From Owenia fusiformis (taxonomy: Eukaryota > Annelida > Polychaeta > Sabellida > Oweniidae), in assembly GCA_903813345.2 (NCBI GenBank), contig CAIIXF020000001.1:60283885-60343884 (forward strand): a stretch of 60,000 nucleotides of DNA. The letters run 5' to 3'. Of the stretch, positions 23,501 to 34,807 are shown in pieces. A model generated the notes under the pieces. It ran no database searches, was not told where the DNA came from, and worked only from the letters and a program-made list of their open reading frames with translations. A program made the position numbers and the translations under genes. Within the stretch, counting starts at the first letter, position 1. Every line of letters starts with the position of its first letter.

Positions 23501-26500
23501 GAGGAAGTGTGCATAAATAACTCACTTTGATACATTTTGCTGCATTGCCCAACGTGTCCCGATTTATATGAACATAGCCATTTGCAACAAAATGGAGCTT
23601 TGCAAAGGTACTTTTGCCAGAAGCTGGACATCCTACCATAATGGCTATTTCTTGATTCTGAAAATAACAATACGGTATATGTATCATGTACAGTAAAATA
23701 TATAAAAGCATCTACGCTACACGTGAATAAACAGGCCCGTAGCCAGGGGAGCAACCGCTCCTCCACCCCCCCCCAGCCAGAAATTCTGACAAAATCATGC
23801 AGTTTTTCACCATTCTGAGCATTTTGGCATGATTTTTTGCCAAAACTATTAAAAAGCTCCCCCCTTGGCAAAAACTCCCCCCTTGGTAAAACCGCTCCCC
23901 CTGGTAAATCCTGGCTAGGGGGCTGATAAATAGTTAAGTGATGCACATGTATATATATAAATGCAAACAATACATTCATATGTATGTATAAATATATATA
24001 TTTCATGTATGAGCAATTCAGATTTTGAGTTTTTTAAGCTACACAATAAACAATCAGAACTCCTTACGTTTGCATGATATTTGTTTGATGAGCAAGATGA
24101 TTGGCTGATTGTTTCTAGGTATTTGGCAGGATCCAATGACTGCCACTTGAATGGGGCAGGCTCTTCACCAAGAAAGAATTCCTCTGGTGTATGAAAATCT
24201 GAAACATCATACAAGAACATACTACATAGTGCTGCCCTCTTTCATTGCATTTTAATTACATTTTATACAAACTGGAATGCTATACTGTTTATATTGATGA
24301 ATTACATTCCACTACTTTAAGATCTCTCATGGGGTATATAAAAATGCAAAAATTGAAATTAATAATGAAAACATATGTAAATGTTTCCAAAATGGATTGT
24401 CGTATGCAGACTGTACCTAAACAAACTAGAATGCTTTCATGGGGTATACAACTTTAAATGCAAACATCTAAATTAATATTGAAAAGATATGTAAATGTTT
24501 CTAAAATGGATTGTCGTATGCAGACTGTACCTATTCCTACATTTGCTGCAAACATTCTGTCACTGCATGAGAAGTCTTTCTTTTTGTCCTTCTTCCAACC
24601 TTTCTCTCTCCCTGCTGCATCTCCGACATACATACTCTGGCTGAGATCAACCTGTATAATAATACAGAGCAATTGCTAAAAAGGTGTGTAAAGATGGAAT
24701 AAACATTTATCTGTTAAGAATAGTGGCCAGGCAACTAAAATTACAGTCATATATTTCCCCGAATTGTACAGTATGTTTACAAACAAATTTCAATTTTACA
24801 AGTAAGTTAATAATTATTTTTTTCATTTACATAACAGGTAGGTTATGTCAAAAATCTTCCTGTGTTACATGAGTAGATGTGTACCTGTAAAATCTAGCTT
24901 GCAGAAATGTTGAATAATTGGCAACCCATAATGATAATTATCTCTTATATATAATACAAAAACATAAAATGACATGTTCTGTGTAGCACTGGCCCTTATA
25001 AGTAGACTTACTTGTACATCTGCATTGTTGTGATCAATAAAATACTTCCACATATTTGGACTAGGTTTACGGAAATGATTATTTCCAGTAGATGCATATA
25101 CCTGAAAAAGACATCATTAATATAATTGTGTATTTACACTACAGGGTGACTCATTTTGTTTACATCATACCGAAATAGTTAAGTATTCCTCAATTTTTTC
25201 AACATCTTGAAATATGAATACAGTCAAACCTGTATATCTGAACACCTCCAAATGTGAACACTTCTTCTCAGTCCTTAATTTTTTCACATATTAAAAAATC
25301 CTTGAAATGTGAACAAGTGCTAATCCAAACACTTTTGGCTGGTCCCAGAGATGTTCATATTACACATGTTTTACTGTACAATGTACATGTACTTTGTGCC
25401 ATTGATCCTTATCTAATCAAAACCTGTTTATGTCAACACTTATCAAACTGAACACTTTCAATCATATGTCTAATAAATAGGGTTGTTAAATATCAAAGGT
25501 TTACAAGGCAACTTACAAATACAGGGATATCCAGTTCAGCAATGATATCTTCTAGTTTTTTTCTAAAGTCATCAGGGTTAACTTTATTTTTCTCAATACC
25601 CGCTTGATTGGAAAAGAAGATGACACGATACCCATCCTCATTCAATTGCTTTAGCTTACTGGGAACACAGTCGTACAACCATTTCCAATCTTTGGGACCT
25701 GAAACAATTTAAGTGAAGCAAAAATCAGTGGTTAATTTGCTATAAAAAACATTATGATGAAAGGATTTCTTAGATTAGGAGATTAGCTTACTCCCATATA
25801 TGGTATAAATGATGGCTCCAGGCCAAGGACTTGATACTAGTCACCATTCTACTACACCCTATGCATCTTTACATGAATACTTACAGTGCATTTACATTAA
25901 AGTGTTCAGATTTAGCTAATATACACATTTCAATATTACTTCATGACCTTATTAGAAAAATATCGAGACTTCACTGTCTTCAAATCAAACAAGTGGAAGA
26001 GGCAAAAGAGTGCGCTCCATACAGGACTATAGTCCTGGTACGGGATAAGCTGATAGCACATGTAATGTATCACTTACATTTCTAAGTAATAATGATGAGA
26101 TCTTTCATTATGTATCACAATCACATCCATTGCTATATATTTCATGAAATCATTTAATATTCACAAATGTAGACATCAACTTGTCAAAAAGAAAGTGAAA
26201 CCGGAAGTACATGTATTGTTATGTACTATGTAGTGATACATACCACTTGCAAATGCGCGTCCAGAGCGTGTACCGATTACCGTCCAGTCAATGTCGAACC
26301 CTGCCACTTTATTACACCCCTTTTCTGATTCTGACGAAAGGTATAACAATGGACATAGGTTTTTTAGCAGTTTACCACCTTCTGACCATTTCAAATCAAA
26401 TCGGAGGTCAGTCTCGCCTTTTGCTCTTTTTGCCTTCACTTCAGTATCTGCAACTGCCTTTCTCTTCGGTCTCATGGCTTGTTTGTGAATCCCTGCAAGA

Positions 26501-26550
26501 TTAGAACGTGTTATCCTAGATGTTAGATGAAGAAGAAATGATTTAGACAT
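20578..26550 (-). CDS. PNKP: Polynucleotide kinase 3'-phosphatase, with an apparent frameshift
   Basis: PNKP repairs DNA ends by removing 3'-phosphate and adding 5'-phosphate. Exons: 26244-26550, 25517-25698, 25012-25101, 24531-24651, 24068-24198, 23526-23657, 20934-21035 and 20578-20831; about 439 residues if the frame is kept. The phosphatase (HAD) half shows KVAGFDIDWT (about 82-90), FFSNQAGI, FRKPSPNMW and YVGDAAGR; the kinase half has the P-loop GCPASGKST (286-294) and NRDTLG. Two oddities: HAD motif I normally reads DxDGT and here reads DIDWT, and the 20934-21035 exon is one base short, so IDNTNP is out of frame with what precedes it. The chosen start gives a basic N-terminus without the FHA domain of vertebrate PNKP; a possible acceptor (CTTGCAG) at 26493 would allow an undetected upstream exon. 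Introns carry several mobile elements. Confidence 0.9.
21523..23336. mobile_element. 1.8-kb inverted-repeat element saturated with CCATGG
   Basis: Ends are inverted repeats of about 170-180 bp starting CCCTTAAGAAAAAAGCCATG, flanked by TA at 21521-21522 and 23337-23338. The arms are tiled with CCATGG, ATTTCCATGG and ACCATGG in both orientations, and a further CCATGG cluster lies at about 22465-22645. The middle is AT-rich and contains a 69-bp direct repeat (about 22722-22790 and 22791-22860). There is no transposase. It sits in the PNKP intron between the two kinase exons at 20934 and 23526. Confidence 0.82.
24325..24532. repeat. Two-copy tandem duplication at a PNKP donor site
   Basis: Two copies of about 95-100 bp (about 24325-24421 and 24435-24532) share the segment ATGGATTGTCGTATGCAGAC followed by TGTACCT. 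On the minus strand the copy at 24531 is the working donor of the VGDAAGR exon (AG followed by GTACAG). The other copy repeats the same donor sequence without the exon. Confidence 0.75.
25221..25376. mobile_element. 156-bp pogo/Tigger-like MITE
   Basis: Begins CAGTCAAACCTGTATATCTG and ends ATGTTTTACTG, flanked by TA at 25219-25220 and 25377-25378. Internal phrases (AATGTGAACA, CCAAACACTTTTGG) resemble those of the element at 20301-20472. It lies in a PNKP intron. Confidence 0.78.
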
Positions 26551-27482
26551 ATGTGATACTCATTTTATACACTTTTGAAAGTGCTTGATCAAGTCCAAGC
26601 GGGTTACACAAGGGACTCTATTATCACCCACCGGATGTGACTAGTGTGCTGCCACCTATCCAAGGTCATTTTGTAAACAACTAGCTGTCAAAAATCTAAT
26701 ATTTTATACTATTTTTGACTAATTAGCGTAAGTAAGTCCATCAATCTATTCTTGTAACCAAGTTGGAGAGTAGCCTGGCCTTACATGTACATATAAATAG
26801 GCCTATGTATTGACATGCCCATGGTATTGACTATGGACCAACAAACAACCAAACAATAACTGTTTCTTAGAGATTCAGCTGTAAAAGTCAGATACAGGTT
26901 GGGAATCGGTAACTAGATCGCTGGGGCTGATCTAGCGCACACAGGTAGCTACAACTGTACAAGCCCTTGCAGGCCATCCAAATGTCCCACAATTTGCGTA
27001 TATGTCATGCATTTGCTTGAAAATTTTAAGTCACGGCAGTTTGCACGGCGTTACAGAATACTGTATGTCACGCAAATACGCATTTTACCTGATTATTGTC
27101 AAGCAAAAATATTCTTGTAGAAAAACTTCAAAAAAGAGATCGCCGATTTCTGAGCCGATATAGCACAAAACTGAACGCTGAAAAAAGGAACGTATTTTTT
27201 CCGGACTTTTCACGCGGATACCGTATATGTCACCCATTTTCCTCAAAATTTTTCGTATCTACCCCCCCCCCCAGATATTAATCTTCATTTTGATTGTCGC
27301 ACTGCTACTTTTATTTCAGAGCAACCCCCCCCCCGTTATAAATCTTCATTTTGATTGTCGCACTGCTACTTTTATTTCAGAGCAACATCTTGTAAACAGA
27401 ACAATGTTGATCGAAGATGACCTCTCCATGTAATCGTAAATGGATTCAGCATCAATGTGAATGACAGAACTACAAATAAAAC
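26551..27482. promoter_or_regulatory. Shared upstream region of head-to-head PNKP and ASB1-like genes
   Basis: The 932 bp between the two divergent start codons would contain both promoters. I see no clear TATA box. A 45-bp segment ending TTTATTTCAGAGCAAC occurs twice (27281-27325 and 27342-27386), separated by a poly-C run, just upstream of the ASB1-like start. Each copy ends in a pyrimidine tract plus AG, so either could be a 5'UTR splice acceptor. Promoter function is inferred from position only. Confidence 0.45.
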
Positions 27483-29989
27483 ATGAGCTCTGATCATGAA
27501 TGGGCTTCAATACACGACAGGGATCCAATAATACACCAAGCTGCTTATATTGGTGACTTATCAAAGCTTAGATCATTACTTAAGGAACAGAAGCAATTGA
27601 AAGATATCAACTTTAAGAATCGTCTGGGATGCACCCCTCTGAGACTGGCATCAACAGGTAAAATACATTGTGTACAGTGTAAGTATGTAATTAACTCACT
27701 CTGGGGCTCAAGTCAAAGGCTAGCATACAAAAATCGTGCATTAAATCATCCATAAATCATCGAGCCCTGGGCTTAAATCCTGTATTATTGTGATTGTGGT
27801 AATGTCTGAAAACGTGTTTAATATTACCTCAATATTTGCTGGGACGTAAACAATTTGAATTAATCTAGTTATTCACATAAAATTGTGAGAATACATCAGG
27901 TCACTACAATATTAGATTACATTTGTGTTGTAAATTACCAGCACATTAAAACTTTTTGTGTATTTTGATAGAGCACAAGCTGATGTGCATAGAAAGACCT
28001 GTATGAGGGTATTGACTTGCAAATCGCATTGACTAAATGTTCACCTCAGCATTGACATTGATCACAGCAATAATGGTCTTCTGAAGAATGTACATATCAT
28101 CGAAAAAGGTTTTTGGCATTAGTAGTGACCTTCACATTGACCTTATAGTATGACCTTGACATTTTGTGATATTAGTAAATCCTTTTTCTTAACATCTGAG
28201 TCTTTAACCTTTTGATGCAACATAAAATTATCTAAATGATGATGACCTAGTTATTTGAGTTTGACCTTTTGTGGCTTTAATATGATATTGTTTTGGTCAT
28301 TAGCTAATTCTGAGCATGTAATGATTGGATAAATAAGGTCATCAGATCCAAATGATGAAATATGAAAAATCTAGGTTAAACATCTAATGGTGAAAGCACT
28401 TTATGAATACTATAGAGCACATTGAGGGTCAAGTTGACATTTCAGGGTCAAGGTCAGTCAGAAACTGAAAACTCATCAAAATTAAAAAAGTCCTATAAGT
28501 AAAACCTTCAGTTTGAAACTTTGAATGCCTCACTGTTAATAGGATCATCTATATGTCCCATTGATTTACTTGTAAATTAGCCATCTCTTTGAGGAACACC
28601 TGTCTGCATTGTGGTCAGTGCAAAGGGCATACTACCATACATGCTACCATGTACCCTACCAGACCCAACTGAAATGTACACTACATAGTAAGTTTGTGTC
28701 CAATGTTTTCAGCTGGTCATACTGCTTGTGTATCCTACCTCATTCAAATGGGAGCTGAGGTGAATGTCGCTGATGTGAAAGCCCAGACTCCCCTCTATGT
28801 TGCAGTGAAGAATAAGCATATAGACTGTGTGAAGATACTGCTAGAGAACAAGGCAGATCCCAATGGAAACATACAGAGCCTCTGTTCACCTTTGTACATA
28901 GCAGCTATGGATGGCTTCATTGAAGGTGTATTGGTATGACCCATTTATGTTATTTACTATCATTGAAAATGAAAGGTAAATTCCAGTAAACTTTTAGACG
29001 CACCAAGGACAAATTAAAGCACAAATGTCTTGGATCAAACTTGTAATGAGGGTAGAGGCCCAAATTGACAGGCCAGGAAACATGACAGTGCATTGAGTCT
29101 TGTGCTTAAATTCTTTTCACACATTTATTCTAGGTTTTAGTAAAGTATGGAGCAGACATGAATGGATGCCAAATCAGCATGGGATCTTTCATCAGTACAC
29201 CCCTGTACATAAGTATAGCATACCACCATTTGGATTGTTTCAAGGCTCTACTTAAAGCTGGTGCAGACCCAGACCATACCCTCAGGAACACATCTAATAA
29301 GGGCCACACTATGCCTCGTCAGTCTCTCTACCATGCTGTAGTGAGGCACAATACCGATATAGACTATGCACAGCTGCTATATGATATGGGTGCATGTATT
29401 TACGCAGTTGATGATAAGAACAGACAGGCATCAGAAATGAATAAGAAGAATGAATGTGAAGAGTATATAGCTGAATTAATGTGTATGTATAATTTACATC
29501 AACTGAATTGTAGATTTTGTATTGTTTTCTTTTATTATTCTTCGTCAGTGTCATACATGTATATAGGAACGCCCATGCTATTTTAATATTTCAAGGACGT
29601 CTCTAAAATGAGACGTTTGATTTGTAAAACTACAGTAGGTTAAACCTTAGTCATCAATCTGTGGTTAATCCTACAGTGTTGACTGGGATTTACAGTATAT
29701 TATCCCAGGTATTGGTCATTATAACTTAAAAATCTCTGATCAGTACATGTAGTTGCATTTTATTTGCACTTGATTTGTGTTGTTTGTGTTTACATGTTAA
29801 ATCCATTTTATTATGGAAATAAAAGCAACATAATAATAATTATCAACTTCCTGTGTTTCAGGTTCACCAAGGTCTCTTGCATCCTGGTGCAGAATAAACA
29901 TCAGGGAAACATTAGGAAAGGACCGTCTACATAGAATACATGAGCTACGGCTACCAAGTAAACTCACACAATATGTGAAGTTTGAGTAA
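27483..29989 (+). CDS. ASB1: Ankyrin repeat and SOCS box protein, ASB1-like
   Basis: Substrate adaptor of a Cullin5-ElonginB/C ubiquitin ligase. Exons 27483-27657, 28713-28933, 29134-29482 and 29862-29989 join in frame to 290 residues. The N-terminal IHQAAYIGDLSKLRSLLKEQ, then CTPLRLASTAGH, GAEVNVADVKAQTPLYVAV and STPLYISIAYHHLDCFKALL follow vertebrate ASB1 closely (TRLHDAAYVGDLQTLRSLLQ; PLYISAAYHNLQCFRLLLLA). The last exon is a full SOCS box, SPRSLASWCRINIRETLGKD with LRLPSKLTQYVKFE, giving the Elongin-BC box and the LPxP-like Cul5 box. For exon 3 the donor GTATGT at 29483 keeps the frame, whereas GTGTAT two bases earlier does not. It is divergent from PNKP. Confidence 0.9.
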
Positions 29990-29994
29990 ATGCC

Positions 29995-30235
29995 ATCCTC
30001 ATTGTTGCTGCCATCATAGAAGATGCCATCATTGCTGATGTCATCATTGTCAGTGTCATCATTGCTGATGTCATCATTGTCAGTGTCATTATCATTGCTT
30101 ATGTCATCATTGTCAGTGTCATCATTGCTGATGTCATCATTGTTGATGTCATAATTGTCAGTGTCATCATTGTTGATGTCATAATTGTCAGTGTCATCAT
30201 TGCTGTTGTCATTATTGTTTGTGTCATCATTATTG
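29995..30235. repeat. TCATCATTG-type microsatellite
   Basis: A compound simple repeat of about 240 bp made of 12-15-bp units (GATGTCATCATTG, TCAGTGTCATCATTG). It begins a few bases after the ASB1-like stop codon, so it lies in that gene's 3'UTR or immediate flank. Confidence 0.85.
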
Positions 30236-30620
30236 TATGAAGCTTACAAGTATACTACCATAAAGTGTGTAACTGGACCCTGACAGTTGCAAATTTATGA
30301 ACTGTATTTCATTATGAACAAAGGTTTCTGATGAAATGTGTGCAACAAATGTTACTTCAATTATGCATTGTATTTTACCGAACACCTGCTATTCAATTCA
30401 ATTTCAAAATAATTTATTTCAGTTTTCATTACAAAAATTACAACATTATACAGGCTATGACACCCCAGGGGGTGTATGACTGCCCATAATTAAATTTACA
30501 ATAAACATGATAAACTGTGAACATTTAAAGTGGTACATAGGTCAATACAATAATATAATATAAATACAATATACAAATACAATAATATGAGACAATAAAG
30601 AAATGAAATAAATGTTTTGG

Positions 30621-33600
30621 TTACTCTGTACTCAGGAGGTCAATTTTCAAACGAGATATGAGTGAATTTAATGGTTTATTTCTAATATCTTCATTGAGGG
30701 AATTCCATATATATGAACCATGGACCTTAATAGAATTTTCACCAATTCTGGTTCTATGTTTAGGAATATCTAAGTTATGACCAAATCGAGTTATACGTTG
30801 ATGTATGTTTTCTCTAGTTTTGAAATAGTGATCGTATAATTTTGAAGGGAACTGTACAGATTTGCTTATAACTTTTTTCATGAATGAAACAGTTTGGATT
30901 GTGTGAATATGATAAATATTAAGTATTTTAAGATCTTGAAAAATTGGGAATGTGTGAGCTAATCTATCTGAATTTGTTATTAATCTAACAAATTTCTTTT
31001 GCAATATCAGTAGTTTATTTAATAGATTCTTAAAAGCATTTCCCCATAAAATATTACAGTAATTAAGATGAGAAAAAATCAGAGAGTTATATATTATCAT
31101 CTTTGAATGTAAAGTATGAGCATAATTTGTTCGATATAACATTCCTATAACATTTGAAACTTTTCTATGAAGAGCATTGATATGGGGAGCCCAAGATAAT
31201 TTTGAATCAATAATTACTCCCAGGAATCCTATCTCATCTACTTTTTCAAGGTTAGAATTTGCAATTTTTATTTCATTGTTCACAGATATATTTCTTTTAT
31301 TTCCAAAGACCATGTATTTTGTTTTCTTAACATTTAAAGTGAGTTTATTGGCCAACAACCAATCATTGATGTCACACAGTTCAGAATTTACGGTTGTGGT
31401 CAAATTATCAAGATTGGAATCACTACATAATATATTAGTGTCATCCGCATAAATCACCAGTTTGAGTTTATCAGAAACTAGATAGAAATCATTTACAAAT
31501 ATGATAAATAGGAGGGGTCCTAGAACAGACCCTTGGGGTACTCCACAGTTAACGATTGCTTCTTCAGACAAATATTTCTCGGATAAACTTTTAGAGTATT
31601 CAGTTTTCATTTTTCGATTTGATAAATAAGATGAAAACCATGAAAGTGCAATTCCTCTTATACCATAATGTTCCATTTTTTAAGTAATATTGCATGATTA
31701 ACAGTATCAAAAGCTTTTGATAGATCCAAATATATTCCGATACAATATTCTTTGTTATCTAATGAATGTCTGACATTTTCAATAAATTCTAGGAGTGCCA
31801 TGTAAGTTGATCTATGTTTCCGAAAGCCGTACTGGTGTAAATACAATAATTCATATTTCTCTAAAAAAGTAGATACTTTGTCATGCATTATTTTTTCAAA
31901 CATCTTAGCAAATACACTTAAAATAGATATTGGTCTATAGTTTGTGAATTTATCATGTTCCCCCTTTTTGAAAATTGGAATAACTTTAGCAAGTTTAAGT
32001 TCTTCAGGAAAAATACCTGTGGTCATAGAGAGGTTATAAATGAAAGTAAGAGGATCAGCTATATGATCATGTAATACTTTAACAACCTTTGGTTTAATAT
32101 CATCAATGGCTGCGGCTGAGTCCTTTAAGTTCTTGATTTGATTTTGGACTGTATTAACATCAACAGGTGCCAAGAAAATTGAATTAATATTACGTTCGAT
32201 TTTATTAACATTATCAAGTGGGTCTTTATCAGAGTTAATTTCATTAGCTAGCTTTTCACCAATTGTGCTAAAAAATTTATTAAAATTGTCTGCTATGGAT
32301 TTTCCATCATCAATTTTTCTTCCTTCATGGATAAAATTATCATTAAGGATCTTCTTAGGTTGTTTACGTTTTAAAATAGAGTTTATTACATCCCAGGTCT
32401 TTTTTATATTGCCATTGCTAATTTCAAATTTTTTCTTATAATGAAGCTTTTCTGCATTCCTGATAATATGATTAAGTCTATTTTTATAATTAGTGTAAGT
32501 GAGTCTATTTTCATCAGTTGGACATTTTTTAAACTTAATATATAGTTTATTTTTCCTCTTAGCTGAAGTAATAATACCCAGGGATATCCATGGTCTTTCT
32601 AAGTTAGAGTAAGTTTTGACAGTTTTAGTTAATATTGGGAGACATCTATTGTACACCTCAGTAAATTTGTTAATAAATATTGAATATGCTTCATTGACAT
32701 TGTCCTGTTGTTTTAAATCAGTCCATTCCATGAGACATATTTCATCTTTAAATCTGGTTAAGTTCTTATCAGAATATGAACGATAACTTATTTTGATTTT
32801 TTTATAAGATGGTTTTTCAAGTGAAGAGGTGCAGAATACTGGAAAATGATCAGAGATGTCATAAAGTATAACACCTGATGATGTCACATTATTAACATTC
32901 GTGAATATATTATCAATCAAAGTTGCACTGTTATGAGTTACTCTTGTTGGTCGATAGATTAATGGCATAAAATTGTTCTCATATAGATGGCATAAAAAAT
33001 CATTTGTCAAGTTATGTTCATCTGCTTTAAGTAAATCTAAGTTAAAATCACCCAATAAATAACTTGGCTTTTTTTCAGATGTGACTTTATTTAAGAATTC
33101 ATTAAATTCATCATTGAAAATAGCCAAATTAGAATTTGGAGGCTTATAAATAGCAGATACTAAAGTATTTTTACCATTAGGTGGAGTAATTTCAATTGTT
33201 ACATTTTCACAGGAATTTAAATTCATTGTAAGATCATGACGTTCTTTGAAAATGATATTTTCCTTAATATATATACAAACTCCACCTCCCTTAATACCAA
33301 CTCTGGATTTAAAAACAGAATTATATCCTGTTAATTGAAAATTGGCTTCATTTTCCGTGTTAAGCCATGTCTCAGACATAGCAATAACAGAGAAGGAATG
33401 TTTTGTTAAGGACTGCATAAGATCAAACTTCCACTTATTCTTTGGAAGACTTCTGGAATTTAGGTGTAAAAATGTAAGACCATTGCTTTTATCCAGGTTA
33501 ATATTAAGCTGATCTAAATTCAAATAATTACATTGTTCAATAATATTTCTCATTGGCGTATGCTCTTCAGGTGGATTATCTTGAGGTTCTCCAATTAATC

Positions 33601-33718
33601 TATTTAAATCCATAGGATTAAATACTAAACTTTCATAAACATGTAAGTCATATGCTAAATCTAAGACCTCAACATTTGTACATGAAAAAAATGGCAATTC
33701 TTCAAGCAAATTAGCCAT
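30621..33718 (-). pseudogene. LINE ORF2: endonuclease/reverse transcriptase, frameshifted
   Basis: Would code for the protein that nicks target DNA and copies the LINE RNA. The upstream frame (31658-33718, 686 residues) holds an AP-type endonuclease (FLHLNSRSL; IAMSETWL; GGGVCIYI; LLGDFNLDLL; SDHFPVF) and the start of the RT (NYRPISILSVFAKMFEKIM, YGFRKHRST, LDLSKAFDTVNHAILLKKW). The second frame (30621-31676, 351 residues) continues with GIALSWFSSYLSNR, VPQGSVLGPLLF and the catalytic YADD. The frames overlap at an A6 run (about 31676-31681); one base must be gained or lost there for a single ORF. Otherwise intact, suggesting a young copy or an assembly error. Confidence 0.88.
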
Positions 33719-34807
33719 TGTCGTACAAGTGTTTCATGAAATTCATATTGCATTTTTCAATAAATGTACAATAATATATACCACAATTTTGAAATTGTTT
33801 ATATTCTAAACTCGAAACACAACAAAGAAACAAGATAAAAAGAAACATAAACATAAAATCAAGTTGTATTAGTGGGATGTAAGGACTGACAAGTGTTATC
33901 CCACTGCTGAAAGAGAATGGATCAAGGTAGCCTGCAATAGGCCAAGTAAAATAAATCATACTTTACTGAAACAATCTCAATAGCCTTGGTAAATGCAAAG
34001 AGTTTTGTCAGCATAGAAAATCAGCTTATGTTATAATTTTGTCAATAATTGTATGCCAATACACCCATACCCAGTATACTGGTGCATTGGAAGCACTAAA
34101 TAAGGACTTGAATCAACCTGACTGGGTATACAATCAGCAAACAAGACAAAAATAAATAAAAATAAACACTGGCCTTGAAAAATAGCAATTGACTGCCAGT
34201 TTCAAGTACACAAATTCTAAATTGTAGAATGAAAACTTGGTTTTTAACTCAGCCAATGTGTTATTGTGTATTTTATGTCTAGGCAAAGAAGAATGAAAAC
34301 TTTGTTTGTAGCAATTACCCAAACAGCCCTGTACAGCTAATTGAAGGAAACAATTTTTCTCACTATCAGCCCTATCACAGTATTCTGCACATGATGCAGA
34401 ACACTGGGATTTGGCTGTATGTAAGTGATTGCATGTATGTACAACTTTTTATATTAAAAAAAAAACAAAGAAACAATGGATTGACTTTATAAAAGTTTCA
34501 ATCAAATGAACAGCCTAACTGGTCATTCCAAATAGGCAGAAAACTAAACAAAAACACTGGCCCTGAAGTGTTGATATTCACTGTCAAAATTTAGGTAGGA
34601 GTTCAAAATGCTAGGTATTGGGTTTACCCTACCTCAAATTAGTCTAGTCTATAAGTGTAAAACAGTTATAGGGAAATTAGCAAGCCAAAATAGGTTAGTA
34701 AGTTATCAGGGGAATAATAGAGTAAAGTTCTCAAACAGTTCATAGCCAGTGTAGGTTACATAATATTGACTTGCATCTTGCAAGTATAGTTTCAGAAGAG
34801 AAATGTA
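33719..34807. other. Spacer between LINE ORF1 and ORF2
   Basis: About 1.1 kb between the ORF1 stop (34808) and the ORF2 start (33718). No domain is recognisable in any minus-strand frame; short open stretches such as 33711-33959 look fortuitous. It is long for this type of LINE, so it may hold a decayed segment or insertion. Confidence 0.5.

Noticed and set aside
29995-30235. CRISPR-like regular repeats
   Set aside because: A compound microsatellite in an animal genome, with no spacer structure.
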